Below are positions 4,675-11,234 of a DNA stretch of 11,617 nt, one piece after another. The stretch comes from Candidatus Saccharibacteria bacterium UBA1103 (lineage in GTDB: Bacteria; Patescibacteriota; Saccharimonadia; Saccharimonadales; Saccharimonadaceae), in NCBI GenBank assembly GCA_905373275.1, contig CAJPSI010000021.1:1-11617 (forward strand). The letters run 5' to 3'. Each line of letters starts with the position of its first letter. The stretch's first letter is position 1. The notes beneath the pieces were generated by a model that made no database searches, had not been told where the DNA came from, and worked only from the letters and a program-made list of their open reading frames with translations. The position numbers and the translations under genes are program-made.

Positions 4675-6249
4675 ATGCAGAAACTATCCGGTAAGCTAAG
4701 CACCTTCTTCTCTTCTAGACGGGGCGGGGTAGTGGCTCTGGTTATTGCCATTAGTAGCTTCCTGGTGCTAGCTCTGACCAGGCTAACCGGCTCATCGATC
4801 TGGTTTGACGAGTCATTCAGCTCTTACCTGATGCGCTTTGACTGGGCAGGTATCACTCATTACACCGCCCTGGATGTTCATCCGCCATTTTATTATTATT
4901 GCCTCAAGCTGTGGACTAATCTGCTTGGTAACACTCCGGTGACTATTCGACTGTTTAGTGTCGTCTTAGGAGTTATAGCCATCATCTTAGCTTGCCGGCT
5001 GGCCAAGCGGCTCTTTGGCTGGCGAGTCGCCTCGCTAACAGCCGTCCTTCTAGCTATCTCGCCCTTATTCGTCCGCTACGGTATCGAGGCTAGGATGTAT
5101 ATGCTGGTAGCGGTCATCGGACTCTGGGGGATAATGGCCTACCTGCGAGCTGAGACAAGCGGTAAACGATGCCGGTATCTACTCTATGGTCTCGTCATGG
5201 CTCTAGGTATGTGGACGCACTACCTGATGATTACCGTCTGGCTGAGTGTTTGGGTCTATCGCCATCTAAGGCTCCGCCGGCAAGGCTACAAGGGCAGAAA
5301 GCTGCTACGCAGTTTCTTTAGCGCCGACTGGCTGATAGCTCACGTCGTCGCCATTGTCGCCTTTCTACCATGGATACCTCATGTGTTACATCAGCTCCGA
5401 GGCATGTCCAGCGGCTACTGGATTCCGGCTGTGACTGTCAATACCCTGGGCGATTACTGGTCGAGCCTCACTCTCTATAGCGAAGCTTCCGGCACGGACG
5501 GCTGGTGGGCGGTATTAGTTTGGGCAATCCTTGCCCTGACGGTCACAGTAAGCCGGCAGGTATACTGCAAGTCTAAGCAGGCTAGCCGACCCTCGCTACT
5601 CTTGACCTTGGTGGTAGCGGTCGCCCCCATACTATGGCTCATGCTACTATCTTTCTATCCCTTTAAGTCAGTTTTCGTTGATCGCTACCTGATGGTAGCA
5701 GTAATCTTCACCGTGATCTGGTTAGCGGCAATCATCATCCGGTCACCTAATCGACGGCTCGCCGGTCTGCTACTCACCTTAGTAGTAGTTGCCTCTATTT
5801 GCGGCATTCACAATGTTTATCGTCTCGGTAATTACAACCGTTACTTTAACGGTTCCGCTAAGAATACCATGACCGGTGAAGTAGTGGAGCAGATTAACGC
5901 CACTAAGGATAATACCCCGATCATCCTGACCGGAGCTTACAACTACTACGAGGCGGCCGTCTATGAACAGAAGTCTCATCCCGTCTATTATGTCCGGAGT
6001 GAAGTCGGAGACTCTGAGATTGGCTCACTTCAGATGCTCAAAGATAATCGACTGGGTAAAGGGATTACTAATCTACAACGGTTCTTAGCGACTGAGCAAC
6101 AAGTCTGGCTAGCCGGTTACAGCACCGACCAAGCCACTATCGCTCCACTAAGTCAGATGACTGGTTGGCGAGCCACTAAGACCATCTCCATTCCCGACCC
6201 GATCACCGGCGAGAGCCATTACAAAGCGACACTATACGCTAAACAATAG
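4675..6249 (+). CDS. GT39-family (PMT/ArnT-like) membrane glycosyltransferase
   Basis: 524-aa polytopic membrane protein. Such GT-C enzymes take sugar from a polyprenyl-phosphate donor and place it on a protein, lipid or glycan outside the membrane. Residues 17-36 form the first hydrophobic segment, followed by WFDESF with Asp45/Glu46 in the first outer loop, the place of the catalytic acid in GT-C enzymes, then LDVHPPFYYY (66-75). Further membrane segments lie near 92-106, 117-132, 141-155, 168-195, 217-233, 277-292, 307-327, 337-354 and 362-377. YGIEARMYML (134-143) and FVDRYLMVAV (333-342) match conserved GT39 blocks. Residues about 380-524 form a soluble C-terminal part. It stands alone behind a leaderless promoter. 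The sugar and acceptor are unknown; surface glycosylation is a reasonable guess given the neighbouring envelope genes. Confidence 0.88.
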   Translation: MQKLSGKLSTFFSSRRGGVVALVIAISSFLVLALTRLTGSSIWFDESFSSYLMRFDWAGITHYTALDVHPPFYYYCLKLWTNLLGNTPVTIRLFSVVLGVIAIILACRLAKRLFGWRVASLTAVLLAISPLFVRYGIEARMYMLVAVIGLWGIMAYLRAETSGKRCRYLLYGLVMALGMWTHYLMITVWLSVWVYRHLRLRRQGYKGRKLLRSFFSADWLIAHVVAIVAFLPWIPHVLHQLRGMSSGYWIPAVTVNTLGDYWSSLTLYSEASGTDGWWAVLVWAILALTVTVSRQVYCKSKQASRPSLLLTLVVAVAPILWLMLLSFYPFKSVFVDRYLMVAVIFTVIWLAAIIIRSPNRRLAGLLLTLVVVASICGIHNVYRLGNYNRYFNGSAKNTMTGEVVEQINATKDNTPIILTGAYNYYEAAVYEQKSHPVYYVRSEVGDSEIGSLQMLKDNRLGKGITNLQRFLATEQQVWLAGYSTDQATIAPLSQMTGWRATKTISIPDPITGESHYKATLYAKQ

Positions 6250-6273
6250 ATTAGTTCCATCCGTTGTATCTAT

Positions 6274-6303
6274 GAAAGGGAGGATTTAGTTTGTCCCCCT
6301 TTT
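6274..6303 (+). terminator. Possible weak terminator after the GT39 gene
   Basis: AAAGGG(A)GG pairs with CCCCCTTT with one bulged A and an 11-nt loop, ending in only four T residues. It lies 25 bp after the stop codon. It is weaker than the other two terminators in the window. Confidence 0.4.
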
Positions 6304-6393
6304 GACGAAGTGCCAGTACGTTAATACAGGAACTTGAAACGTGTCTTTATTTAGCTTATCCTTTGCGATTAAGGCGTTAATGTAGATCCTATA

Positions 6394-6422
6394 TTGACGC
6401 ATAAGCGTTTTCATGATATAGT
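6394..6422 (+). promoter_or_regulatory. Sigma70-type promoter of the acidic-protein gene
   Basis: TTGACG (6394-6399), a 17-nt spacer and TATAGT (6417-6422). This is one of the two best two-box promoters in the window. Transcription would start near 6429, leaving a leader of about 23 nt with AAAGG at 6438-6442 as ribosome binding site. Confidence 0.75.
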
Positions 6423-6451
6423 ATAGCTAGTTTAACGAAAGGAAAACCAAA

Positions 6452-6736
6452 ATGATAGATCAAAAACGTAAAGCTTTCCGGGATGCTGACTTTAATAGCA
6501 ACACCAAGCCGGAAGATATCAAGTACTATGTAGGCGAGAAGTTTGACCAAGCGGGTTTACCTGATCCATACCTGGAAGATCATGACCAGGTCGATCAAGA
6601 CAACGACGACCGTGACGGTCGGGGCATCCCGGCTAATTTCGCCGTCTCAGCTAAGCCAACTACCACGGCAGTCCAGGAACGAAAATCTGTCGAGTCTCGT
6701 CTGCAGAAAGTTGATCAATCAGAGCAATCAAAGTAA
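6452..6736 (+). CDS. Small acidic protein of unknown function
   Basis: 94 aa, not recognised. The first 45 residues are mixed, with YYVGEKFDQAGLPDPYLE as the most structured-looking part. Residues about 42-57 are very rich in Asp (DHDQVDQDNDDRDGRG), faintly like a calcium-binding loop but without a full EF-hand or thrombospondin pattern. The tail is Ser/Thr/Lys/Gln-rich. No signal peptide, membrane segment or Cys is seen, so it is probably cytoplasmic and partly disordered. Support for a real gene is a sigma70 promoter at 6394-6422, AAAGG 9 nt before the ATG, and a strong terminator 31 bp after the stop. It appears to be its own transcription unit. Confidence 0.75.
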   Translation: MIDQKRKAFRDADFNSNTKPEDIKYYVGEKFDQAGLPDPYLEDHDQVDQDNDDRDGRGIPANFAVSAKPTTTAVQERKSVESRLQKVDQSEQSK

Positions 6737-6767
6737 ATCACGCCGGCTCTTGATCCGACAGCTAGCG

Positions 6768-6793
6768 AAAATATCCCCGAGCGGGATATTTTT
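6768..6793 (+). terminator. Intrinsic terminator between the acidic-protein gene and pyrG
   Basis: Perfect 10-bp stem AAAATATCCC (6768-6777) with GGGATATTTT (6783-6792), loop CGAGC, and a T-run at its 3' side. The A-rich 5' side could also let it act on the minus strand. pyrG starts 37 bp later, so it must have its own promoter in that gap; TATCAT at 6798-6803 is a weak candidate -10. Confidence 0.8.
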
Positions 6794-6829
6794 GTGTTAT
6801 CATATCCCTGTAAGCTAAGTGAGGGACTT

Positions 6830-8413
6830 ATGAAAAAAACAAATACCAAATATATCTTTGTCACGGGAGGAGTGATCTCCGGAGTAGGTAAGGGGATAGC
6901 TGCCGCCAGTATAGGGGTGATCCTTAAAGGTAAAGGACTCAAGGTCAGCATCCAGAAGTGCGACCCCTATCTCAACGTTGACGCCGGGCTACTTAACCCG
7001 GCTGAGCACGGCGAGTGCTTTGTGACGAAAGATGGAGCAGAGACCGACCTTGACCTAGGTCATTACGAGCGGTTTCTCGACGAAGAAACAACCAAAGATT
7101 CCATCACTCTATCCGGCAAACTCTACCAGGAACTGATCAAAAAGGAGCGCTCGGGCGGCTTTCACGGCAAGACCGTCCAGCTGGTTCCTCATCTGACAGA
7201 CACTATCCACCAGTCAATTCTCAGAGCTAGCCAAGGAAGCGATGTTCACCTGGTCGAGATCGGTGGCACGATCGGCGATTACGAGGGACTAGCTTTCGTC
7301 GAGGCCATCCGTACTTTCTCCAGCCTCGTCGGGCAGCAGAATTGTCTCTATGTCTCAGTCGTCTACGTACCGTGGCTTAAAATCAGCCAGGAGTTTAAGA
7401 CTAAGCCGGCTCAGAACGCCCTACAAGATCTCAGAGGCTTTGGTATCATCCCTGATATCGTCTTAGCCCGCACCGAGAAGATGGCGCCCCGAGCTATCGC
7501 CGATAAGATCGCCCGCTTCGCTAACATTCCTAAGCAAGCGGTGGTGATCTTACCCGACATCAAGTCAGTCTACGACGTACCCTTTAACCTGCTTAAGAGT
7601 GATATCGCAGAAGTATTAAACCGGTTTGTCAATATGGACAACCCGCCCGATATGTCGGCTTGGGAGAACCTCCGCCGGATTAGCAGTCAGCGCTACGACC
7701 GGACAGTAACTGTCGGGTTGGTAGCTAAGTACACCGATAATACCGATACCTACATCTCGGTGACCGAGGCACTCAAAGCTGCTTCGTATGCTAACCAAGT
7801 CAACCTGGAGCTCAAGTGGCTCAATGCCGAGACGGTGACCGACGAGGAGCTAGCCTCAGTTGATGGCATCTTAGTGCCGGGTGGTTTCGGCACACGAGGA
7901 CTGGAGGGCAAGATCAAAGCAGCTGATTACGCCCTGGCTCACGACAAGCCATACCTTGGACTATGCTTAGGTCTCCAGATGGCAGCCATCGCCGCTGCCA
8001 GGCGAGGTGGACTGGAGAAGGCAACCAGCGCCGAGATTGACTCTGAGTCAAGAGATGACGTCATCTACATCATGGATGACCAGAAGGGTAAAGAATCGAC
8101 CGGCGGCACGATGCGCCTGGGTAATTACCCGGCTAAACTGGTCGCCGGTAGCCAAGTGGCTCAGATCTACGGTACGACTACAGTGACCGAACGTCATCGT
8201 CATCGCTATGAAGTCAACCAAGCTTTCCTTAGCTATATCAATGACGGCGGACTGATCGTCTCCGGTACATCGCCGGATGGTCGTCTGGTTGAGTTCGTCG
8301 AAGCACCTCAGCATCGCTTCTTCGTCGCCACCCAGGCTCACCCCGAGTTTCGCTCCCGTCCTATGCGACCGCATCCGCTATTCACCGCCTTCATCCGGGC
8401 GCTGTCAATTTAA
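6830..8413 (+). CDS. pyrG: CTP synthase (glutamine-hydrolysing)
   Basis: Converts UTP to CTP using ATP and glutamine ammonia; final step of de novo pyrimidine nucleotide synthesis, cytoplasmic tetramer in known cases. The 527-aa length is close to the usual 530-550. The N-terminal synthetase domain shows KYIFVTGGVISGVGKG, DPYLNVDAG, DGAETDLDLGHYERF and VEIGGTIGDYE. The C-terminal class I amidotransferase domain shows VPGGFGTRG, the nucleophile Cys379 in GLCLGLQ (same number as in E. coli), and His504/Glu506 in HPEF. The ATG at 6830 with GAGGGA at 6821-6826 is chosen over an upstream ATG at 6794, which overlaps the candidate promoter. Two normally near-invariant stretches differ: SSLGKG reads SGVGKG, and NVDPGTMSP..HGEVF reads NVDAGLLNPAEHGECF. 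All catalytic residues I can place are kept, so it is likely active. Confidence 0.96.
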   Translation: MKKTNTKYIFVTGGVISGVGKGIAAASIGVILKGKGLKVSIQKCDPYLNVDAGLLNPAEHGECFVTKDGAETDLDLGHYERFLDEETTKDSITLSGKLYQELIKKERSGGFHGKTVQLVPHLTDTIHQSILRASQGSDVHLVEIGGTIGDYEGLAFVEAIRTFSSLVGQQNCLYVSVVYVPWLKISQEFKTKPAQNALQDLRGFGIIPDIVLARTEKMAPRAIADKIARFANIPKQAVVILPDIKSVYDVPFNLLKSDIAEVLNRFVNMDNPPDMSAWENLRRISSQRYDRTVTVGLVAKYTDNTDTYISVTEALKAASYANQVNLELKWLNAETVTDEELASVDGILVPGGFGTRGLEGKIKAADYALAHDKPYLGLCLGLQMAAIAAARRGGLEKATSAEIDSESRDDVIYIMDDQKGKESTGGTMRLGNYPAKLVAGSQVAQIYGTTTVTERHRHRYEVNQAFLSYINDGGLIVSGTSPDGRLVEFVEAPQHRFFVATQAHPEFRSRPMRPHPLFTAFIRALSI

Positions 8414-8422
8414 GCTGATCTC

Positions 8423-8431
8423 TGCTAGAAT
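8423..8431 (+). promoter_or_regulatory. Extended -10 promoter of tRNA-Ser(GCU)
   Basis: TGCTAGAAT, identical to the promoter of tRNA-Ser(GGA), ending 11 nt before the tRNA. CTGTCA at 8402-8407 inside the end of pyrG, with an 18-nt spacer, may act as -35. Confidence 0.65.
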
Positions 8432-8442
8432 AACTGTTAGCT

Positions 8443-8535
8443 GGAGGAGTACCCAAGTGGCTGAAGGGGACGGTTCGCTAAACCGTTAGGTTGGAGAAAT
8501 CTGGCGCGGGAGTTCGAATCTCCCCTCCTCCGCCA
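8443..8535 (+). tRNA. tRNA-Ser (GCT)
   Basis: Class II tRNA. The acceptor GGAGGAG (8443-8449) pairs with CTCCTCC (8525-8531). The anticodon arm is ACGGT, loop TCGCTAA, ACCGT, giving anticodon GCT (AGC/AGU codons). A long variable arm follows and the T-arm is GGGAG, TTCGAAT, CTCCC. G discriminator and CCA are encoded. Confidence 0.96.
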
Positions 8536-8556
8536 AGCAATTATTTAACTAGCTTA

Positions 8557-8565
8557 TGCTATAAT
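8557..8565 (+). promoter_or_regulatory. Extended -10 promoter of the membrane-protein gene (leaderless)
   Basis: TGCTATAAT, identical to the promoter at 2032-2040, with 6 nt to the ATG at 8572. It begins only 22 bp after the tRNA-Ser(GCU) 3' end. No ribosome binding site precedes the ATG. Confidence 0.75.
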
Positions 8566-8571
8566 AATTCT

Positions 8572-9213
8572 ATGCAAGATAGTGGATCAGGCAATACGCC
8601 TCTTTCGCCTATAGAAGGCCAAGACAAACAAGCACCTCTGCCACCGATGGGGCAGGGTAATGCGACTCAACCGGCAAGTAACACCCCGACGAGCGGTCAA
8701 ACACCGTCAGTCGCCGACCGGGTACCGGACTTACCGCCGATTACCTGGACAGCCAGCAGCTCGATATCGCCTCAGCGGAGTAAGAAATGGTATCAGATCG
8801 CCGCTGCGATATTCAGCCTGGTGCTCGTCTTTGTCATAGTCATGGTCGCCATCAAGAGGATGGAACTGGTCTCAGCGATCACCATCGCCGTCTTACTGAT
8901 AGTGATGTACATCGCCCTGGTCAGCTCAGCTAAGCTGCCGAGCAGGGTGGTCAAATATACCATCTCCGGTAAAGGGATAGACATTAACGACAAATTGCAC
9001 CCATATAGCGAGTTTCATTCTTTCGGCGTCCGCCGGAGCGACAAGCTGTGGCAGCTGGTCTTGATACCCAACCGCCAGTTCGGCATGGAGGTCACGCCAT
9101 ATATTAGCGAGACTGATGGTGAGAAAATCGTCGATATGCTGGCTAACTTCCTACCCATGGAAGAAGTGCCCGAGCGGGGTATTGATAAGCTCATCCGCTA
9201 CCTCAAGCTGTAA
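8572..9213 (+). CDS. Two-TM membrane protein with a C-terminal cytoplasmic domain, function unknown
   Basis: 213 aa. Residues 1-70 are rich in Pro, Gln, Ser, Thr and Gly and look disordered. Two hydrophobic helices follow at about 74-94 and 98-118, joined by a very short turn (KRMEL), so both ends lie on the same side, probably inside. Residues about 124-213 form a small compact domain (VKYTISGKGIDINDKLHPYSEF and so on) that resembles bacterial PH-like/DUF5673-type domains of other CPR membrane proteins; this is from pattern only. The reading frame is open upstream to 8491 but that part overlaps tRNA-Ser(GCU); the ATG at 8572 fits the TGCTATAAT promoter. It lies between two tRNA-Ser genes and shares no operon with a gene of known function. 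Confidence 0.8.
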   Translation: MQDSGSGNTPLSPIEGQDKQAPLPPMGQGNATQPASNTPTSGQTPSVADRVPDLPPITWTASSSISPQRSKKWYQIAAAIFSLVLVFVIVMVAIKRMELVSAITIAVLLIVMYIALVSSAKLPSRVVKYTISGKGIDINDKLHPYSEFHSFGVRRSDKLWQLVLIPNRQFGMEVTPYISETDGEKIVDMLANFLPMEEVPERGIDKLIRYLKL

Positions 9214-9216
9214 GCA

Positions 9217-9225
9217 TGCTATACT
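9217..9225 (+). promoter_or_regulatory. Extended -10 promoter of tRNA-Ser(CGA)
   Basis: TGCTATACT, ending 9 nt before the mature tRNA, 3 nt after the stop codon of the membrane-protein gene. Third tRNA promoter in the window with the same TGC prefix. Confidence 0.65.
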
Positions 9226-9234
9226 AACAGTCGG

Positions 9235-9324
9235 GGAAGGGTGCAGGAGTGGTTGATCTGGTCGCTCTCGAAAAGCGATAAGACCGCAAGGTCTTCGAGG
9301 GTTCGAATCCCTCCTCTTCCGCCA
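9235..9324 (+). tRNA. tRNA-Ser (CGA)
   Basis: Class II tRNA. The acceptor GGAAGGG (9235-9241) pairs with CTCTTCC (9314-9320), with one G-U pair. The anticodon arm is TCGCT, loop CTCGAAA, AGCGA, giving anticodon CGA (UCG codon). The variable arm has a AAGACC/GGTCTT stem, and the T-arm is GAGGG, TTCGAAT, CCCTC. G discriminator and CCA are encoded. It is convergent with comFC, whose stop lies 43 bp away; no clear terminator is seen between them. Confidence 0.95.
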
Positions 9325-9366
9325 AGCTATAGACATTATTCATTATGCCTCAAATGGTTCTAGCGG

Positions 9367-10068
9367 CTACTGGGGCTGAGTCAGGATGGCTACGGCAGTA
9401 ATATGCCTAACGCCGGCTTTTTTAAGGAGCCTGGCGGCTCTGGTCATGGTTGAGCCGGTCGTCCAGATATCATCAAGTAGTAGAACACTCCTCGGGATAT
9501 CATCATTAACCGGCTGATCATAGGCGGGGGAGAGAACCAGCGACTTGCTGATCAGACGACGCCGCTCCGGAGCACTCAGCCGGTGCTGCGATAGGTTGTC
9601 CGTCCTCATGAGAATACGGTCAGCTACCGCCAGCTGACGCCTCTCGGCTAATTGCTTCGCCACTAGGAGCATATGATCAAAGCCCCGCTCTCTAATATGG
9701 CTAGCTACCGTAGGAATAGGGACGATTACCGTCTCTGCCGGCAGGTCGCCCAGCCGCAGGTCGATCAGCTCAGCCAGGACCTGCGCCGAGGCCACTTCGC
9801 TATGAAACTTATAGCCGTCGACCAGGTGTTTCAGCGAGCCCTGCCTAGGAGCGATAGAGATCAACCTGGTGAAACAAGATAGTGCCTTGTGACAATTAGG
9901 GCAGAGATTATCCGGTGAGCATTTACCACGGCAATTCAGGCAAACGGAGTACGGCTGCTTAGCTACGTCATAAATACAACGCTTGCAATAAGTACTACCT
10001 ACAACACCACAACGCTTACAAATATGGGGTGAAAGTAGCCCAAGCAAGTCGTCTAACAGTAGTAGCAT
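9367..10068 (-). CDS. comFC: ComFC/GntX-type phosphoribosyltransferase-like protein
   Basis: ComF-family protein, 233 aa, needed for DNA uptake in transformable bacteria, thought to act on the inner face of the membrane with the uptake machinery. The N-terminal zinc-finger region has Cys17, 20, 28, 31 and a second set at 43, 46, 56, 59. A linker block (GYKFHSE) and RERGFDHMLLVAKQLAE (126-142) follow, then the PRPP-binding loop LLLDDIWTTGST (196-207). These three parts in this order are typical of ComFC. The ATG at 10068 gives a normal length and begins at LLLLDDLLGLLSP, as homologues do; the frame stays open 42 codons upstream, but that part overlaps the promoter region. It is transcribed alone and divergently from hsp20. 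Pilin-like genes lie beyond hsp20, but natural competence is not shown by this window alone. Confidence 0.92.
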   Translation of the reverse strand: MLLLLDDLLGLLSPHICKRCGVVGSTYCKRCIYDVAKQPYSVCLNCRGKCSPDNLCPNCHKALSCFTRLISIAPRQGSLKHLVDGYKFHSEVASAQVLAELIDLRLGDLPAETVIVPIPTVASHIRERGFDHMLLVAKQLAERRQLAVADRILMRTDNLSQHRLSAPERRRLISKSLVLSPAYDQPVNDDIPRSVLLLDDIWTTGSTMTRAARLLKKAGVRHITAVAILTQPQ

Positions 10069-10081
10069 TGTCTTTTTTACA

Positions 10082-10109
10082 CTTCTAACAGCACTCCGGT
10101 AGTTGTCAA
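10082..10109 (-). promoter_or_regulatory. Promoter of comFC
   Basis: On the minus strand TTGACA (10109-10104), a 16-nt spacer and TAGAAG (10087-10082), putting the 5' end a few nt before the ATG. The -35 box overlaps that of the divergent hsp20 promoter. The -10 match is moderate. Confidence 0.5.
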
Positions 10110-10131
10110 TCAGTGGTAACTTAGTTATAAT
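10103..10131 (+). promoter_or_regulatory. Sigma70-type promoter of hsp20
   Basis: TTGTCA (10103-10108), 17-nt spacer, TATAAT (10126-10131). Transcription would begin near 10138, leaving a leader of about 39 nt that ends in AAGGAGGAG (10167-10175). I see no CIRCE or other heat-shock operator. Confidence 0.75.
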
Positions 10132-10176
10132 TATGCCATAAACGCTGACATTATGTAAGCGAATGTAAGGAGGAGA

Positions 10177-10656
10177 ATGGCGAGAGGACAACAAGGCGAT
10201 GATCTGCTGATTGATGGCTTGGATGGCGATTTAGCTAAAGCACTATTCAGCACTGATGATCCCGCTGATAATTCCGGTAACGGTAATCAGACTGTAGCGA
10301 GTAATAGCCGAGACGGTGAATACGACTCAGTACCGGGTCAGCTGGCAGTCGATGTGTATGAGACACCGGAGCAGCTGATAGTTAAGGCTCGGACGGCCGG
10401 CGTTAACAAGAATGACCTGGACGTTAGTATCGCTGACGGTGTGCTGACCATTAGCGGCACACTGAGCAGCGGTGATGACAGCGATGCTACCCACTGGCAT
10501 GTCCAAGAGTGCTACTGGGGAGAGTTCAGCCGAACGTTAGTTCTGCCTGTAGCAGTCAAAGAGGACGAGGTCAAGGCTGTACTGAAGGATGGCGTACTAA
10601 CCATCGCCTTTAATAAGGTCAAGCAAGAGCAGGCTCGTAAGATCCAGATCCAGTAG
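10177..10656 (+). CDS. Small heat shock protein, Hsp20/alpha-crystallin family
   Basis: 159-aa ATP-independent chaperone that binds unfolding proteins and forms oligomers in the cytoplasm. Residues 1-54 are a variable, acidic, low-complexity arm. The alpha-crystallin domain spans about 55-147, with AVDVYETPEQLIVKA, DLDVSIADGVLTISG and the signature AVLKDGVLTIAF (134-145). The C-terminal IQI (157-159 region) is the I-x-I motif that docks on neighbouring subunits. The ATG at 10177 follows an almost perfect Shine-Dalgarno sequence at unusually short spacing. It has its own promoter and terminator and is divergent from comFC. Confidence 0.93.
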   Translation: MARGQQGDDLLIDGLDGDLAKALFSTDDPADNSGNGNQTVASNSRDGEYDSVPGQLAVDVYETPEQLIVKARTAGVNKNDLDVSIADGVLTISGTLSSGDDSDATHWHVQECYWGEFSRTLVLPVAVKEDEVKAVLKDGVLTIAFNKVKQEQARKIQIQ

Positions 10657-10680
10657 CTTTTAGGCATAGCTACACGAGAT

Positions 10681-10707
10681 AAAGCGGTGAGATAATCACC
10701 GCTTTTT
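10681..10707. terminator. Intrinsic terminator shared by hsp20 and the convergent pilin genes
   Basis: Perfect 10-bp stem AAAGCGGTGA (10681-10690) and TCACCGCTTT (10696-10705), loop GATAA, followed by further T residues. It stands 24 bp after the hsp20 stop. The AAA on its 5' side lets it serve, more weakly, the minus-strand pilin transcript whose stop is 62 bp away. Confidence 0.88.
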
Positions 10708-10768
10708 AATATCTGTACCGCTCTTTTGTTCTAGTAAAGTGACACAATCCTCCGACGCAGCCCCTAAG

Positions 10769-11209
10769 CTAGGCCAGCAGGGAAGTGATCAGCATCGTCA
10801 CCGTAGCTGAGGAACCATTAGCAGCCCCGCCGGCCCCAACTACTGAGACTACCCAACCGACTACCGCATAACCGAGGATAGCTACTACCAAGCCGACGAT
10901 CGAGTACATGATAGTATGCATAGCATCTTTCACCTTAGCATTATCACCACCCGACAAGACATAGCGGATGCCACCGTAGATGATCATAAAGATAGACAAG
11001 ATACCGACGATGAAGAGCATCAGATTGATGATCCTCGGTATGATGGCTGACTGACCGTTAAATAGGTTCGATGGCTGACCCTCACCCCGGTACGGTCCGG
11101 AAAAGACATCTGTCAGGGAAAGTGCCGATACCGTCAGAGAGCCCACCATCGACAGTACGCCAGCCAAAGCTAACCCGGCAGCAGGCTTGGATGGTAGGCT
11201 TCTCGACAT
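10769..11209 (-). CDS. T4SS pilin-like protein (TrbC/VirB2 type)
   Basis: 146 aa, secreted into the membrane. A signal-peptide-like start (Arg3, Lys8, hydrophobic 10-29), a short outer part, then two membrane helices at about 57-79 and 98-125. Between them is the hallmark loop GGIRYVLSGGDNAKVKDA (79-96). This arrangement is common in the T4SS pilin family of CPR bacteria (TrbC/VirB2-like). GAGGA about 9 nt before the ATG is a good ribosome binding site. It lies 25 bp downstream of a paralogue with the same helices and loop, so the two form an operon. The partner ATPases and channel proteins are not in the window. It could be a pilus subunit or a small pore-forming membrane protein; family placement is fairly sure. 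Confidence 0.85.
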   Translation of the reverse strand: MSRSLPSKPAAGLALAGVLSMVGSLTVSALSLTDVFSGPYRGEGQPSNLFNGQSAIIPRIINLMLFIVGILSIFMIIYGGIRYVLSGGDNAKVKDAMHTIMYSIVGLVVAILGYAVVGWVVSVVGAGGAANGSSATVTMLITSLLA

Positions 11210-11234
11210 AGTTTAGTTCCTCACTCTCTTAAAC

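Noticed and set aside
8048..8374. Minus-strand frame of 108 codons inside pyrG
   Set aside because: Lies opposite the conserved glutaminase domain; no family features.
8491..8571. Upstream extension of the membrane-protein gene
   Set aside because: It overlaps tRNA-Ser(GCU) and the TGCTATAAT promoter; the ATG at 8572 fits better.
10069..10194. Longer N-terminus for ComFC
   Set aside because: The extra 42 codons cover both divergent promoters and extend into the hsp20 start; homologues begin near the Met at 10068.
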